DNA of 64,000 nt from Chryseobacterium gleum (GTDB lineage Bacteria; Bacteroidota; Bacteroidia; Flavobacteriales; Schleiferiaceae). Made by a program: the position numbers and the translations under genes. Location: positions 1 through 64,000 of the forward strand of contig CAMCXO010000007.1 in NCBI GenBank assembly GCA_945883565.1. The letters are read 5' to 3'. Positions 44,847-52,918 of the stretch are shown here, piece after piece (positions within the stretch are counted from its first letter, which is position 1; every line of letters begins with the position of its first letter). Below the pieces are notes generated by a model, which saw nothing but the letters and a program-made list of their open reading frames with translations, made no database searches and was not told the DNA's origin.

Positions 44847-46358
44847 ATGCCTTCACAACCACCAAGAGTTCGATTCGCTCCTAGTCCTACAGGTCCACTC
44901 CATATGGGCGGCGTACGCACCGCACTCTACAATTATCTTTTTGCTAAACAACTCGGTGGCACTTTTGTGCTTCGCATAGAAGATACTGACCAAACACGTT
45001 TTGTTCCAGGCGCTGAAATCTACATCAAGGAAGCCCTTGAATGGTGCGGACTTGTACCCGACGAATCACCCTGGAATGGAATGAATGAACCTTACCGTCA
45101 ATCGGAACGCAAACATCTTTACAGACCTTTTGTAGAAAAACTGCTTGAGACAGGCAAAGCATATTATGCCTTTGATACTGCTGAAGAACTTGAAAATATT
45201 AGAGAGAGAGCAAAAAATGCCGGAAGCGTTAACTGGCAATATAGCCATATAACCAGAGGCAGCATGAAGAACAGCATTACGCTATCATCGGCAGAAGTTA
45301 ACGACAGATTACGTGCTGGAGAACCTTATGTAGTACGACTAAAACTCAACCGCAATGAAGAAGTAAAATTACATGACAACATTCGTGGATGGGTTCAAGT
45401 TAACACAAACAATCTCGACGACAAAGTACTTTTTAAAAGCGATGGAATGCCCACCTACCACTTAGCTAATGTTGTAGATGACCATCTCATGCATATAACC
45501 CATGTTATTAGAGGCGAAGAATGGTTACCCTCAGCGCCTTTACACGTTTTGTTGTATAAAGCATTTAATTGGGAAGACACAATGCCTGAGTTTGCCCATT
45601 TACCTTTACTGCTTAGACCAGATGGGAACGGAAAGCTCAGCAAGCGCGATGGAGACCGTTTGGGATTCCCGGTATTTCCAATAAACTGGATAAATGAAGA
45701 AACTGGTGAGACAGCAAGTGGGTACCGCGAAATGGGTTTCTATCCGGAGGCCTTTATTAACCTTCTTGCATTTTTAGGATGGAACCCGGGAACTGATAAA
45801 GAAATTTATACTTTACAGGAACTTGTTCATGACTTTAAAATAGAGCGAGTGAGTAAAGCCGGAGCTAAATTCGATTTTGAGAAAGCAAAGTGGTTTAATC
45901 AACAACATCTTCGTCTACGAACCAACTCTCAACTAATGGAAGACGTAAAACCCTACTTTCCTGAAACTCATCTCGACTTAATGTCCATTTCAAACCTTAT
46001 GAAAGAACGGGCCGTTTTTCCAAAAGATATAGCCACTGAATCACAATTCTTCTTTAACAACCCGCCACCATATAACTCCGAAGACATTTCTAAAAAATGG
46101 CTTAATGACAGCAAAAGCCACATTCATTCTCTTGTTGAAATATTTAACAGCTGTCAACCTTTCACTGAAACAACATTACACCAAGCATTCCAAAATTATT
46201 TAACTGCTAATAACCTATCATTTGGGAAAATAGGACCTGCCCTACGCATAGCCATAAGCGGTAAAATTACCGGCCCCAATATTTTTTATGTTATGGAGAT
46301 ACTGGGCAACAAAGAAAGCATATCCCGCATGCAAATCGCAGTTGATATACTACCCTAA
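44847..46358 (+). CDS. gltX: Glutamyl-tRNA synthetase
   Basis: 503 residues. Class I synthetase motifs: FAPSPTGPLHMGGVRTALYN (HIGH-type, here HMGG) near residue 12 and KLSKRDGDRLG (KMSKS-type) near 260. It charges tRNA-Glu, and possibly tRNA-Gln if the organism uses GatCAB. The ATG at 44847 is set by the promoter box just upstream. Its stop overlaps the folB start (TAATG). It is divergent from the DUF4175 operon. Confidence 0.96.
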   Translation: MPSQPPRVRFAPSPTGPLHMGGVRTALYNYLFAKQLGGTFVLRIEDTDQTRFVPGAEIYIKEALEWCGLVPDESPWNGMNEPYRQSERKHLYRPFVEKLLETGKAYYAFDTAEELENIRERAKNAGSVNWQYSHITRGSMKNSITLSSAEVNDRLRAGEPYVVRLKLNRNEEVKLHDNIRGWVQVNTNNLDDKVLFKSDGMPTYHLANVVDDHLMHITHVIRGEEWLPSAPLHVLLYKAFNWEDTMPEFAHLPLLLRPDGNGKLSKRDGDRLGFPVFPINWINEETGETASGYREMGFYPEAFINLLAFLGWNPGTDKEIYTLQELVHDFKIERVSKAGAKFDFEKAKWFNQQHLRLRTNSQLMEDVKPYFPETHLDLMSISNLMKERAVFPKDIATESQFFFNNPPPYNSEDISKKWLNDSKSHIHSLVEIFNSCQPFTETTLHQAFQNYLTANNLSFGKIGPALRIAISGKITGPNIFYVMEILGNKESISRMQIAVDILP

Positions 46359-46717
46359 TGGACAGCATTGTCATTCATGGACTCCGTGCTTTTGCCCATC
46401 ACGGGTGCTTAAAAGAAGAATCCATTATTGGTGGCCATTTTATCCTTAATCTAGAGGTCTTTGGAGAATTACAACTTGCAGCGGAAAATGATCAACTTAA
46501 ATCTACCATTGATTATGTAAAACTGAATGAAATAGCTGAACGTGAGATAGCCATTCCTAGTAGTTTAATCGAAAATGTTGCACACAGAATTATTAAGTCT
46601 ATTTTCAACGAAATATCATTAGTCCAAGCCGTTTCTTTAGAACTTCAAAAGATTAATCCTCCAATTAATGGTAATGTTCGACATGTAGCGATAAAAATGT
46701 ACCGTAAACGACAATAG
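46358..46717 (+). CDS. folB: Dihydroneopterin aldolase
   Basis: 119 residues of the FolB family: IVIHGLRAFAHHGCLKEE with the substrate-binding region, the STIDYVKLNEIAE segment and SLIENVAHRI. It converts dihydroneopterin to 6-hydroxymethyl-dihydropterin in folate synthesis. It overlaps gltX by 1 nt and is followed by a tRNA gene with its own promoter box. Confidence 0.92.
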   Translation: MDSIVIHGLRAFAHHGCLKEESIIGGHFILNLEVFGELQLAAENDQLKSTIDYVKLNEIAEREIAIPSSLIENVAHRIIKSIFNEISLVQAVSLELQKINPPINGNVRHVAIKMYRKRQ

Positions 46718-46723
46718 ATTCGT

Positions 46724-46731
46724 TACATTTG
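46724..46731 (+). promoter_or_regulatory. -7 promoter box for tRNA-Cys
   Basis: TACATTTG matches TAnnTTTG, 12 bp before the 5' end of the tRNA. Confidence 0.5.
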
Positions 46732-46743
46732 TGCCCCTTTTTA

Positions 46744-46814
46744 GGTCTCGTGGCCGAGTGGCTAGGCAGAGGTCTGCAAAACCTTGTACAGCGGTTCGAA
46801 TCCGCTCGAGACCT
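46744..46814 (+). tRNA. tRNA-Cys (GCA)
   Basis: Cloverleaf of 71 nt: acceptor GGTCTCG (46744-46750) with CGAGACC (46807-46813), discriminator T (46814), anticodon GCA (46776-46778) with flanking T and A, and a T-arm GCGGTTCGAATCCGC. CCA is not encoded. A U discriminator with a GCA anticodon is the tRNA-Cys identity set. Confidence 0.96.
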
Positions 46815-46819
46815 CTTCT

Positions 46820-46850
46820 AAATGCTCCTAAAAAGGAGCATTTTTATTTT
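46820..46850 (+). terminator. Intrinsic terminator after tRNA-Cys
   Basis: Perfect 10-bp stem AAATGCTCCT (46820-46829)/AGGAGCATTT (46834-46843) with an AAAA loop, followed by a T-rich tract. Confidence 0.88.
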
Positions 46851-46956
46851 ACTTTTCTTTTAATAAACAATTACATCAACATCGTAAATAACTATAAATT
46901 AATACTAAATCTAAACAATACATCCTACATTCGCCTCGGGAACCTAATAGAATTAT

Positions 46957-47187
46957 ATGTCAACAAATAAATCCGCTAGGAAAAGCGGAAGCTATAAACG
47001 TCATTTACGCCGCTCTTTGATTCCAATTACTGGCTTTTACTTTTTAGTGAACACTTTACCACGACGCTTCGACTCGGAACTCAATTCACCAAGATATGCC
47101 TTAACAAAAAGACTTCTATATTTATACCACATTTCCGTTTTTTTCTTGATAACTATTACTGTCATTGTGGTTTTTAAATTTTTTTAA
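46957..47187 (+). CDS. Small putative membrane protein
   Basis: 76 residues: a basic N-terminus (MSTNKSARKSGSYKRHLRRS) and one predicted transmembrane helix near the C-terminus (about 56-74, YHISVFFLITITVIVVFKF). I do not recognise a family. A near-match promoter box (TACATTCG, 46926-46933) lies 23 bp upstream of the start, which is the main support. It could be a chance frame in an A/T-rich stretch. Confidence 0.4.
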   Translation: MSTNKSARKSGSYKRHLRRSLIPITGFYFLVNTLPRRFDSELNSPRYALTKRLLYLYHISVFFLITITVIVVFKFF

Positions 47188-47222
47188 ACGACCATGAATT
47201 AAAACAGTCTTACTCCATTTTA

Positions 47223-47780
47223 CTAAACAATATCTTCCACCAAAGCCACTCGCAACAAAGCTGCCACACTCATACTATCTGTTATCTCGCCTCTTAACGC
47301 CATGGCCACCGCTTCAACCAAAGGTAAACGCCATAATCTCAATTCTTCTGTTTCTTCAGGCATAGCTTCACCACTCATTAAATCTTTTGCTGTATAAATA
47401 ATAGCCAATTCATCGGTAACGCTGTTACTCAAATCCATTCGCATTAATTCTTTCCACGTGGTGGCTGTTAAACCACATTCTTCCAAAAGTTCTCTCTTGG
47501 CGCTATCAAGTGGATCTATTCCAATCGGTCCTCCTCCTTCTGGGATCTCCCAAGAGTACTTCTCTTGTGGATACCTAAACTGACCTACCAACCAAGTATA
47601 ACCTTCATTGTCGATAGGAACTATACCAATCGCCAAATTCTTATATCTCACCACACCATAAATCCCTTCGGTTCCAGCAGGTGTTAAAACCTCATTATGC
47701 TCTACCCTTATCCATTTATTGTCGTAGACTGTTGAGGTTTTTATCGTCTTCCAAGGGTTACGGTTTAAATCTTCGTCCAT
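47223..47780 (-). CDS. Nudix hydrolase, ADP-ribose pyrophosphatase type
   Basis: 185 residues. The Nudix box is present as GGPIGIDPLDSAKRELLEEC, with the catalytic REL-EE intact; the Glu that usually follows the first Gly-x5 is Ile here. The upstream WEIPEG is typical of ADP-ribose/nucleoside-diphosphate-sugar hydrolases. The start overlaps the MORN-repeat gene by 23 nt, so the two are coupled. Confidence 0.88.
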   Translation of the reverse strand: MDEDLNRNPWKTIKTSTVYDNKWIRVEHNEVLTPAGTEGIYGVVRYKNLAIGIVPIDNEGYTWLVGQFRYPQEKYSWEIPEGGGPIGIDPLDSAKRELLEECGLTATTWKELMRMDLSNSVTDELAIIYTAKDLMSGEAMPEETEELRLWRLPLVEAVAMALRGEITDSMSVAALLRVALVEDIV

Positions 47781-49365
47781 AATTCAATTTTACTCCATTG
47801 TATTTTACTTCTTCTCCAGCTCCGTTATGCTCTATAGTTAAGTACCTGCTTCCATCTTCTTTAAAATATTCCCATATTCCTTGTTTAATACCACTTGAAT
47901 ACCTTTCTCTTACTTTAACCTGACCGTTAAGATATAAATATTCATGTCTTCCATCTTCTTCACCATTTACAAAATTACCTTCGAACCTTAAAACTTTTTC
48001 GGGCTTCAAATAATAATGTCTCCACATTCCTCTCCTTTCACCTTCAAAATATTCTCCAATCTCTTCATGATCACCACTGAGGTAATACCATTGGCCCTCT
48101 TTAAGACCTTCTATGTATTGACCTTTGGCCAAAACTGTCCCAAGACTATCGTATTCCATAGAAGACCCATCTTCAAGACCTCTTGAATACTCTTCTTCTC
48201 TCCAAGTTTTGCCATTCGGATAATACCAAATCCAACTACCCTCCGCTAGATCCGCCCTAAAATTACCAGTTTGTTCAAGTTTTCCATTTCTAAAATAATA
48301 TTTCCAAATACCCGTTTTTAATCCATCTACATAAGCACCTTCATGCTTTAACCCCCCATCCTCATAAAAACTCTTCCAGAAACCTTGTTTTCTACCCTCC
48401 TCATCTACTATACCACCCTCTTCTATTAATCTTCCTCTATCATAAACCGAAGAACTTACAATTTCACCTTGAAGATTATAAAGCCTTTGAACACCATTCA
48501 ACTTTCCATTCAATAAAGCTCCTTTCAATTTCAATTTACCTGTTTCCGGATGAATTTCCCTTACTACCTCCACTTTAGCAGTAGCATCGCCTTCACTTTG
48601 CAAAATGCCATTTACCCAAAACTCTGTTCTAATTAAAGCGCTTGATGCTGTGAAGAACTTCCAATAACCTTCCTTTAAATCATTCTTATAAACACCCGTT
48701 ACTTTAACTTTTCTATCATCAAAAAATTCAATCCATACACCTTGCCTTCTGCCTAAACGGTCACGTAAATTGATGCTTTGTTTCCTAACCAACACTCCTG
48801 CCTTATAAGTAAGAAGCCCAATAATAGTAGAATTAGAATCCAATTCATAGCCTTCACCGCTCTCTAAATCATCCACATAAGGTATTTCAAACTGCAACCA
48901 ACCTTTCTCGTTGTATAGTTTTGACACTCCGTTCCTCTTGTCTTCTTCAAAAAAATCTTCTCTCAACAACTTTCCCTTTACAAACGCCTGTCGTTGACCT
49001 TTTTTTATGTCTTCCGAATAGTTAATCGTTAAAACTAAATCACCCAATTCTTCATAAAACTTCCATAATCCTTCAAGTTTATGGTTCAATCTATTGCCTT
49101 CAGACTTAAGCTGACCGTTTTCATAATAACTCTTCCAGTAACCCTCTGGTTTTCCGTTAAACAAACGACCTTCACTACTTAACTGCCCTGTACTGTAATA
49201 GTACTTAACCCATTTTGATGAATCATTTTGTGCCAAAACAGAAAACCCAAATCCAATAAAACCCATTAATAAACATATATTCTTCTTTTTAAAGCTTAAA
49301 AAAAAGAATGATGTTAATGATAGGCTGTTAGCAATGTGCATATAATTTGTTTTGGAGACTTGCAT
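47758..49365 (-). CDS. Exported MORN-type (YwqK-like) repeat protein
   Basis: 535 residues. A signal peptide lies around residues 27-46 (NICLLMGFIGFGFSVLA, then QND). The start is uncertain: ATGs at 49365, 49341 and 49266 are all possible. The rest is about 18 copies of a 22-24-residue repeat (for example GYWKSYYENGQLKSEGN, GIWKYYFRNGKLEQTGN), the MORN_2/YwqK pattern that forms a beta-sheet ribbon. Such proteins are often annotated as antitoxins, but large exported ones are probably surface or periplasmic scaffolds. A -7 box lies at 49431-49438. Confidence 0.85.
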   Translation of the reverse strand: MQVSKTNYMHIANSLSLTSFFFLSFKKKNICLLMGFIGFGFSVLAQNDSSKWVKYYYSTGQLSSEGRLFNGKPEGYWKSYYENGQLKSEGNRLNHKLEGLWKFYEELGDLVLTINYSEDIKKGQRQAFVKGKLLREDFFEEDKRNGVSKLYNEKGWLQFEIPYVDDLESGEGYELDSNSTIIGLLTYKAGVLVRKQSINLRDRLGRRQGVWIEFFDDRKVKVTGVYKNDLKEGYWKFFTASSALIRTEFWVNGILQSEGDATAKVEVVREIHPETGKLKLKGALLNGKLNGVQRLYNLQGEIVSSSVYDRGRLIEEGGIVDEEGRKQGFWKSFYEDGGLKHEGAYVDGLKTGIWKYYFRNGKLEQTGNFRADLAEGSWIWYYPNGKTWREEEYSRGLEDGSSMEYDSLGTVLAKGQYIEGLKEGQWYYLSGDHEEIGEYFEGERRGMWRHYYLKPEKVLRFEGNFVNGEEDGRHEYLYLNGQVKVRERYSSGIKQGIWEYFKEDGSRYLTIEHNGAGEEVKYNGVKLNYGRRFKP

Positions 49366-49828
49366 TTCACAATGTTTCTAATTTGTTAACACAATGTAAA
49401 CACAGTGATTTATTTTAAATCGTTCAAATACAAAAGTATGGGCATATTGTGAATAAGAAGCGAATTATAAAGCCATGTTGGTATTGTTGATAAAATTTTA
49501 TGGCTTTTTGGTTCATAAAGTGGAGCATTATGTTGAGTTAAATGTTCATACATGATTAAAACTTTATAACCAAAGAGCCGTAAAATGGTTGTAAGCAAAA
49601 GAAAAGGAAACAAGCACAATTTATTTTTGATTACTAAATAACACCTAATCCACCATATGCACACTAACTCTGTTAGTATTAAAGTACTGATTATAAATAT
49701 ATAGTAATAGTTATTAGTATTTATTAACACCCTTTTATTTCAAATGGCAGAATGTAAGGAGAAAAGTATAAACACAAGCTATTTAGAATCATTTTAAACT
49801 GGTATGTGTCCGCATTTATCTTTGTACA
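49366..49828. other. A/T-rich intergenic region between divergent genes
   Basis: 463 bp with a minus-strand -7 box TACTTTTG (49431-49438) for the MORN-repeat gene and a plus-strand TATCTTTG (49817-49824) for the metal-binding lipoprotein gene. A minus-strand frame at 49410-49730 (106 codons, Leu/Tyr/Ile-rich) has no recognisable family and overlaps the promoter, so I do not call it a gene. Confidence 0.5.
49817..49824 (+). promoter_or_regulatory. -7 promoter box for the metal-uptake operon
   Basis: TATCTTTG matches TAnnTTTG and ends 4 bp before the ATG at 49829, which predicts a leaderless mRNA. No regulator box is evident. Confidence 0.5.
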
Positions 49829-50740
49829 ATGAAGATAGCCTTATTTTTTGCTGCGTTAAGCCTTACTCTGTCCTGTTCAGAGCACAATGTCCAATCTTCG
49901 AATCAAATTGTAACCACTACCACCCTGGTTGGCGATTGGGTAAGACAGTTAGCTCCAGATGACATTGTAGTTATTAATCTGATGGGTGCGGGAACCGATC
50001 CTCATACTTATAAACCCAGTTTTGCAGATTATCAAAGCATTAGAAATGCCGATTATTTGGTTTTGAGTGGCTTGCATTTAGAGGGTAAAATGGCAGAAGC
50101 CATTATGGCTCTGGAAAAAGACAAGAAAGTATGGAACATGGCAAGCGCCATTCCTGAAAATAAGTTTATCAAGAGCGAGGGATTTAAAGATGGCTATGAC
50201 CCTCATTACTGGATGGACATAGAAATGGTAATAATGGCCATTGAGGGATTAGAAAAGGAAATGATACTTTGGTTTCCTGAACAGCAGAGCCGAATAGAGC
50301 AAAAGGCAAAACTTTATAAAGAACGTTTGTTGGCAGAGCAAGAAGCCATGAAGGTTCTTTTGCACAAAGTGCCCGAGGCGAAACGTGTGTTGATTACATC
50401 GCATGATGCTTTTAATTATTTTAGTAGAGCCTACCAGTATGAAGTGCGTAGTTTACAAGGGTTTTCTACGGCTGCCGAATTTGGTATTCGCGACGTAACC
50501 AATTTGGTTGATTTTATTGCAGAGAGGCAGATTCCGGCCGTTTTTGTAGAAAATATTGTGAGCTCTCAGGCTTTGGATGCAGTGGTTCAAGGCTGCGAGA
50601 AGCGAGGTGTAAAAGTGCGCATTGGTGGTAACTTGTTTACAGATGCTTTAGGCGATGCACAATCGGGAGCCGATAGCTATATTGAAATGATGAAGAAAAA
50701 CGCACAAACTTTAGCCCTTGCTCTCGGAAACCCCAATTGA
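49829..50740 (+). CDS. Metal ABC transporter substrate-binding lipoprotein (ZnuA/TroA/MntA type)
   Basis: 303 residues. A lipoprotein signal (LFFAALSLTLSCS, lipidated Cys near 16) is followed by the cluster A-I metal-binding fold. Candidate metal ligands are the His in GAGTDPHTYKPS, in DPHYWMD and in LITSHDAF, and a late acidic residue. It captures Zn2+ or Mn2+ at the outer face of the inner membrane. Its 3' end overlaps the permease gene by 23 nt. Confidence 0.9.
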   Translation: MKIALFFAALSLTLSCSEHNVQSSNQIVTTTTLVGDWVRQLAPDDIVVINLMGAGTDPHTYKPSFADYQSIRNADYLVLSGLHLEGKMAEAIMALEKDKKVWNMASAIPENKFIKSEGFKDGYDPHYWMDIEMVIMAIEGLEKEMILWFPEQQSRIEQKAKLYKERLLAEQEAMKVLLHKVPEAKRVLITSHDAFNYFSRAYQYEVRSLQGFSTAAEFGIRDVTNLVDFIAERQIPAVFVENIVSSQALDAVVQGCEKRGVKVRIGGNLFTDALGDAQSGADSYIEMMKKNAQTLALALGNPN

Positions 50741-52031
50741 ACTGTTCGATTTTCTTAGCCTTCGCGACGCCAATGTGCGTTATGTGGTGCTTAGTGTTAT
50801 GTTTTTAAGTATTTCGAGCGGTTTAATAGGGGTTTGGTTGTACTTAAGGAAAATGGCCTTAGTGGGCGAAACGGTAGCCCATAGCATGTTACCCGGAATT
50901 GCACTTGCTTTTATAATTACGGGTACTAAAGACATTGTTTTATTGGCAATAGGTGCTATTTTGAGTGGATGGCTGTCGTTAAAAGCCATTCAAATGTTCC
51001 AAAAAAGGGGAATAATAAAGCCAGATTTGTCGTTAGCCGTTGTGCTCTCAGGCTTTTTCGCCATTGGAATAGCGCTTTTAACTTATATTCAGAATGCAGA
51101 TTATTCTGATCATGGTGGTTTAGATCATTATATTTTTGGACGGGCAGCCGCACTCCATGTGCATGATATGTGGGTATTTTCTAGTCTGGCGGTTTTGGTT
51201 CTGATTGCTATAGTACCCTTAATACCTGTTTTAGGTGCATTTACCTTTAACAGTGAGTTTTTAAAGGCTGGTGGTTTGCCTGTAAAAGCTTTGGAAATAC
51301 TGCTTAATATGTTAACGGTTTTGGTGGTGGCTTTGGGAATTAAAGCAGTAGGAATCATATTGATGGCTAGTATGACCTTAATTCCAGCGGCTTGTGCCCG
51401 TTATTGGACATCAAGGCTAAAACCCATGCTTTTACTAAGCGTGTTAATAGGTCTTGTAGGGGCAATTGGAGGGGCTTATGTTTCTTATCGATTTATTCAA
51501 ATTCCAACTGGACCAGTAACCGTTGTTATTTTGGCCATATTAACTCTGTTCAGCACTTGGTTTGCTCCCGATAAAGGCTTGGCTGCGCGATGGTTCCGAA
51601 ACATCAGTAAACATAGAATTATAGAAACCGAAGACTTTTTAAGAAATGTACATACCTGGGCTGAGAGACGTTCTCAATTAAACGAAGCTATAATAGGCGA
51701 AGATATAAGGCGTGCGTTTGGATGGAGTAAACGGCATTATTATAAACGTTTACGCTGGGGCACTACATTGGCTTGGTGCTATCCAACATTAGGAGGATTA
51801 AAACTAACGCAGCGAGGTCGCGACAAAGGGAAGAAGATTAATGAACTTCATAGAATTTGGGAGATTTATTTGGCCAAAAAACTCAATATGCGAATGGATC
51901 AAATTCACCATACAGCCGATGTGGTAGAACATATTTTAACACCGGAAATTGAGATGGAAATACGACGCGAATTAGAGGTTTGCGACAATTTTAGTCCTGC
52001 GTTCGAAATACACGAAAAGTCGGTTCAATGA
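50718..52031 (+). CDS. Metal ABC transporter permease fused to a DtxR/MntR-like domain
   Basis: 437 residues, about 150 longer than a normal TroC/ZnuB permease. Residues 1 to about 285 have 8-9 transmembrane helices of the ABC-3 family (ALVGETVAHSMLPGIALAF). The soluble tail holds LTQRGRDKG and WEIYLAKKLNM, then HHTADVVEHILTPE, which resembles the metal-binding and dimerisation part of DtxR/MntR repressors (ligands D/E-x-x-E-H). Metal could thus gate transport directly. The start appears to be the TTG at 50718; no ATG precedes the first helix. It overlaps the next permease by 4 nt. Confidence 0.85.
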   Translation: MLSETPIELFDFLSLRDANVRYVVLSVMFLSISSGLIGVWLYLRKMALVGETVAHSMLPGIALAFIITGTKDIVLLAIGAILSGWLSLKAIQMFQKRGIIKPDLSLAVVLSGFFAIGIALLTYIQNADYSDHGGLDHYIFGRAAALHVHDMWVFSSLAVLVLIAIVPLIPVLGAFTFNSEFLKAGGLPVKALEILLNMLTVLVVALGIKAVGIILMASMTLIPAACARYWTSRLKPMLLLSVLIGLVGAIGGAYVSYRFIQIPTGPVTVVILAILTLFSTWFAPDKGLAARWFRNISKHRIIETEDFLRNVHTWAERRSQLNEAIIGEDIRRAFGWSKRHYYKRLRWGTTLAWCYPTLGGLKLTQRGRDKGKKINELHRIWEIYLAKKLNMRMDQIHHTADVVEHILTPEIEMEIRRELEVCDNFSPAFEIHEKSVQ

Positions 52032-52918
52032 ACGATGCTGTAACCATAGTAAGCACAGGTATAGCAGTGGCTTGGATGTGTGGGCTGTTGGGTGTTTTTA
52101 TTGTTTTAAGAAGAATGAGCATGTTGGGCGATGCCATTTCACATGCGGTTTTGCCTGGATTAGTGGTGGCTTATCTAATTGGTGGTGAGAGGTCTTCTCC
52201 CTTTTTATTTGTGGGTGCTGCGGTATTCGGAGTTGGTGTTACTCTATTAATTGAGTGGCTGCATAAAAAGGCCCGAATGCAACAGGACGCGAGTATAGGC
52301 TTGAGTTTTACTCTGTTTTTTTCGGTCGGAATTTTATTGGTTAGCCGATATGCCGGCAATGTTGATATTGATGCTGACTGCGTTTTGCATGGAGATATTG
52401 GTATGATTCCGTTCGATACCTGGCAACTGGGAAATAAAAATATGGGAGCCCGACATTTATGGTTGATAGGAGGTGGTGCTATTATTACTGGCTGTTTGCT
52501 TTGGATTGGTCGTAAAGCTTTAAGCATTACTACGTTTAATCCAGAATTTGCTTCGGCACTTGGAATAGCAGTAGGTTTTTGGCACTACGCCTTAATGGGA
52601 GGAGTAAGCATGGCAACGGTCTTGGCTTTTGAAGCCGTTGGTGCCATTTTGGTGGTCGCTTTTTTAGTAATTCCCCCTGCAGCGGCTTGGTTTTGGAGCA
52701 AGAAACTCAATCATATGCTGCTTTTGGTGGCTTTATTTGGAGTTATTTCGAGCGTATTAGGTTATCAATTGGCAAAATGGCTAAACAACAACATTTCCGC
52801 TATGATGAGTACAGTTGGCTTCGTTATCTTCTTATTTAGTTGGAGTTTAAATCCGAGGACAGGCTGGTTATGGCGATTGTTAAGGCGACCAAAACTCAGC
52901 CCGCATCGTCCATTTTAA
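52028..52918 (+). CDS. Metal ABC transporter permease (second subunit)
   Basis: 296 residues, ABC-3 family, 8-9 transmembrane helices; MSMLGDAISHAVLPGLVVAYL is the typical segment near residue 30 and ALGIAVGFWHYALMGGVSMATVLAFEAVGAIL the conserved core. It probably pairs with the fused permease as a TroC/TroD-like heterodimer. No ATPase gene is present in this operon. Its stop codon and the lon stop codon share the bases TTAA (52915-52918). Confidence 0.9.
   Translation: MNDAVTIVSTGIAVAWMCGLLGVFIVLRRMSMLGDAISHAVLPGLVVAYLIGGERSSPFLFVGAAVFGVGVTLLIEWLHKKARMQQDASIGLSFTLFFSVGILLVSRYAGNVDIDADCVLHGDIGMIPFDTWQLGNKNMGARHLWLIGGGAIITGCLLWIGRKALSITTFNPEFASALGIAVGFWHYALMGGVSMATVLAFEAVGAILVVAFLVIPPAAAWFWSKKLNHMLLLVALFGVISSVLGYQLAKWLNNNISAMMSTVGFVIFLFSWSLNPRTGWLWRLLRRPKLSPHRPF

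Noticed and set aside
46731-46970. 79-codon plus-strand reading frame
   Set aside because: It runs straight through the tRNA-Cys gene and its terminator; it is a chance frame.
44617-47461. Further CCACGTGG sites at 44617-44624 and 47454-47461
   Set aside because: Only the 8-bp core matches; flanks do not fit parS, and CACGTG alone is expected several times by chance.
49410-49730. 106-codon minus-strand frame rich in Leu, Tyr and Ile
   Set aside because: No recognisable domain, lies in an A/T-rich intergenic region and covers the -7 box of the MORN-repeat gene.
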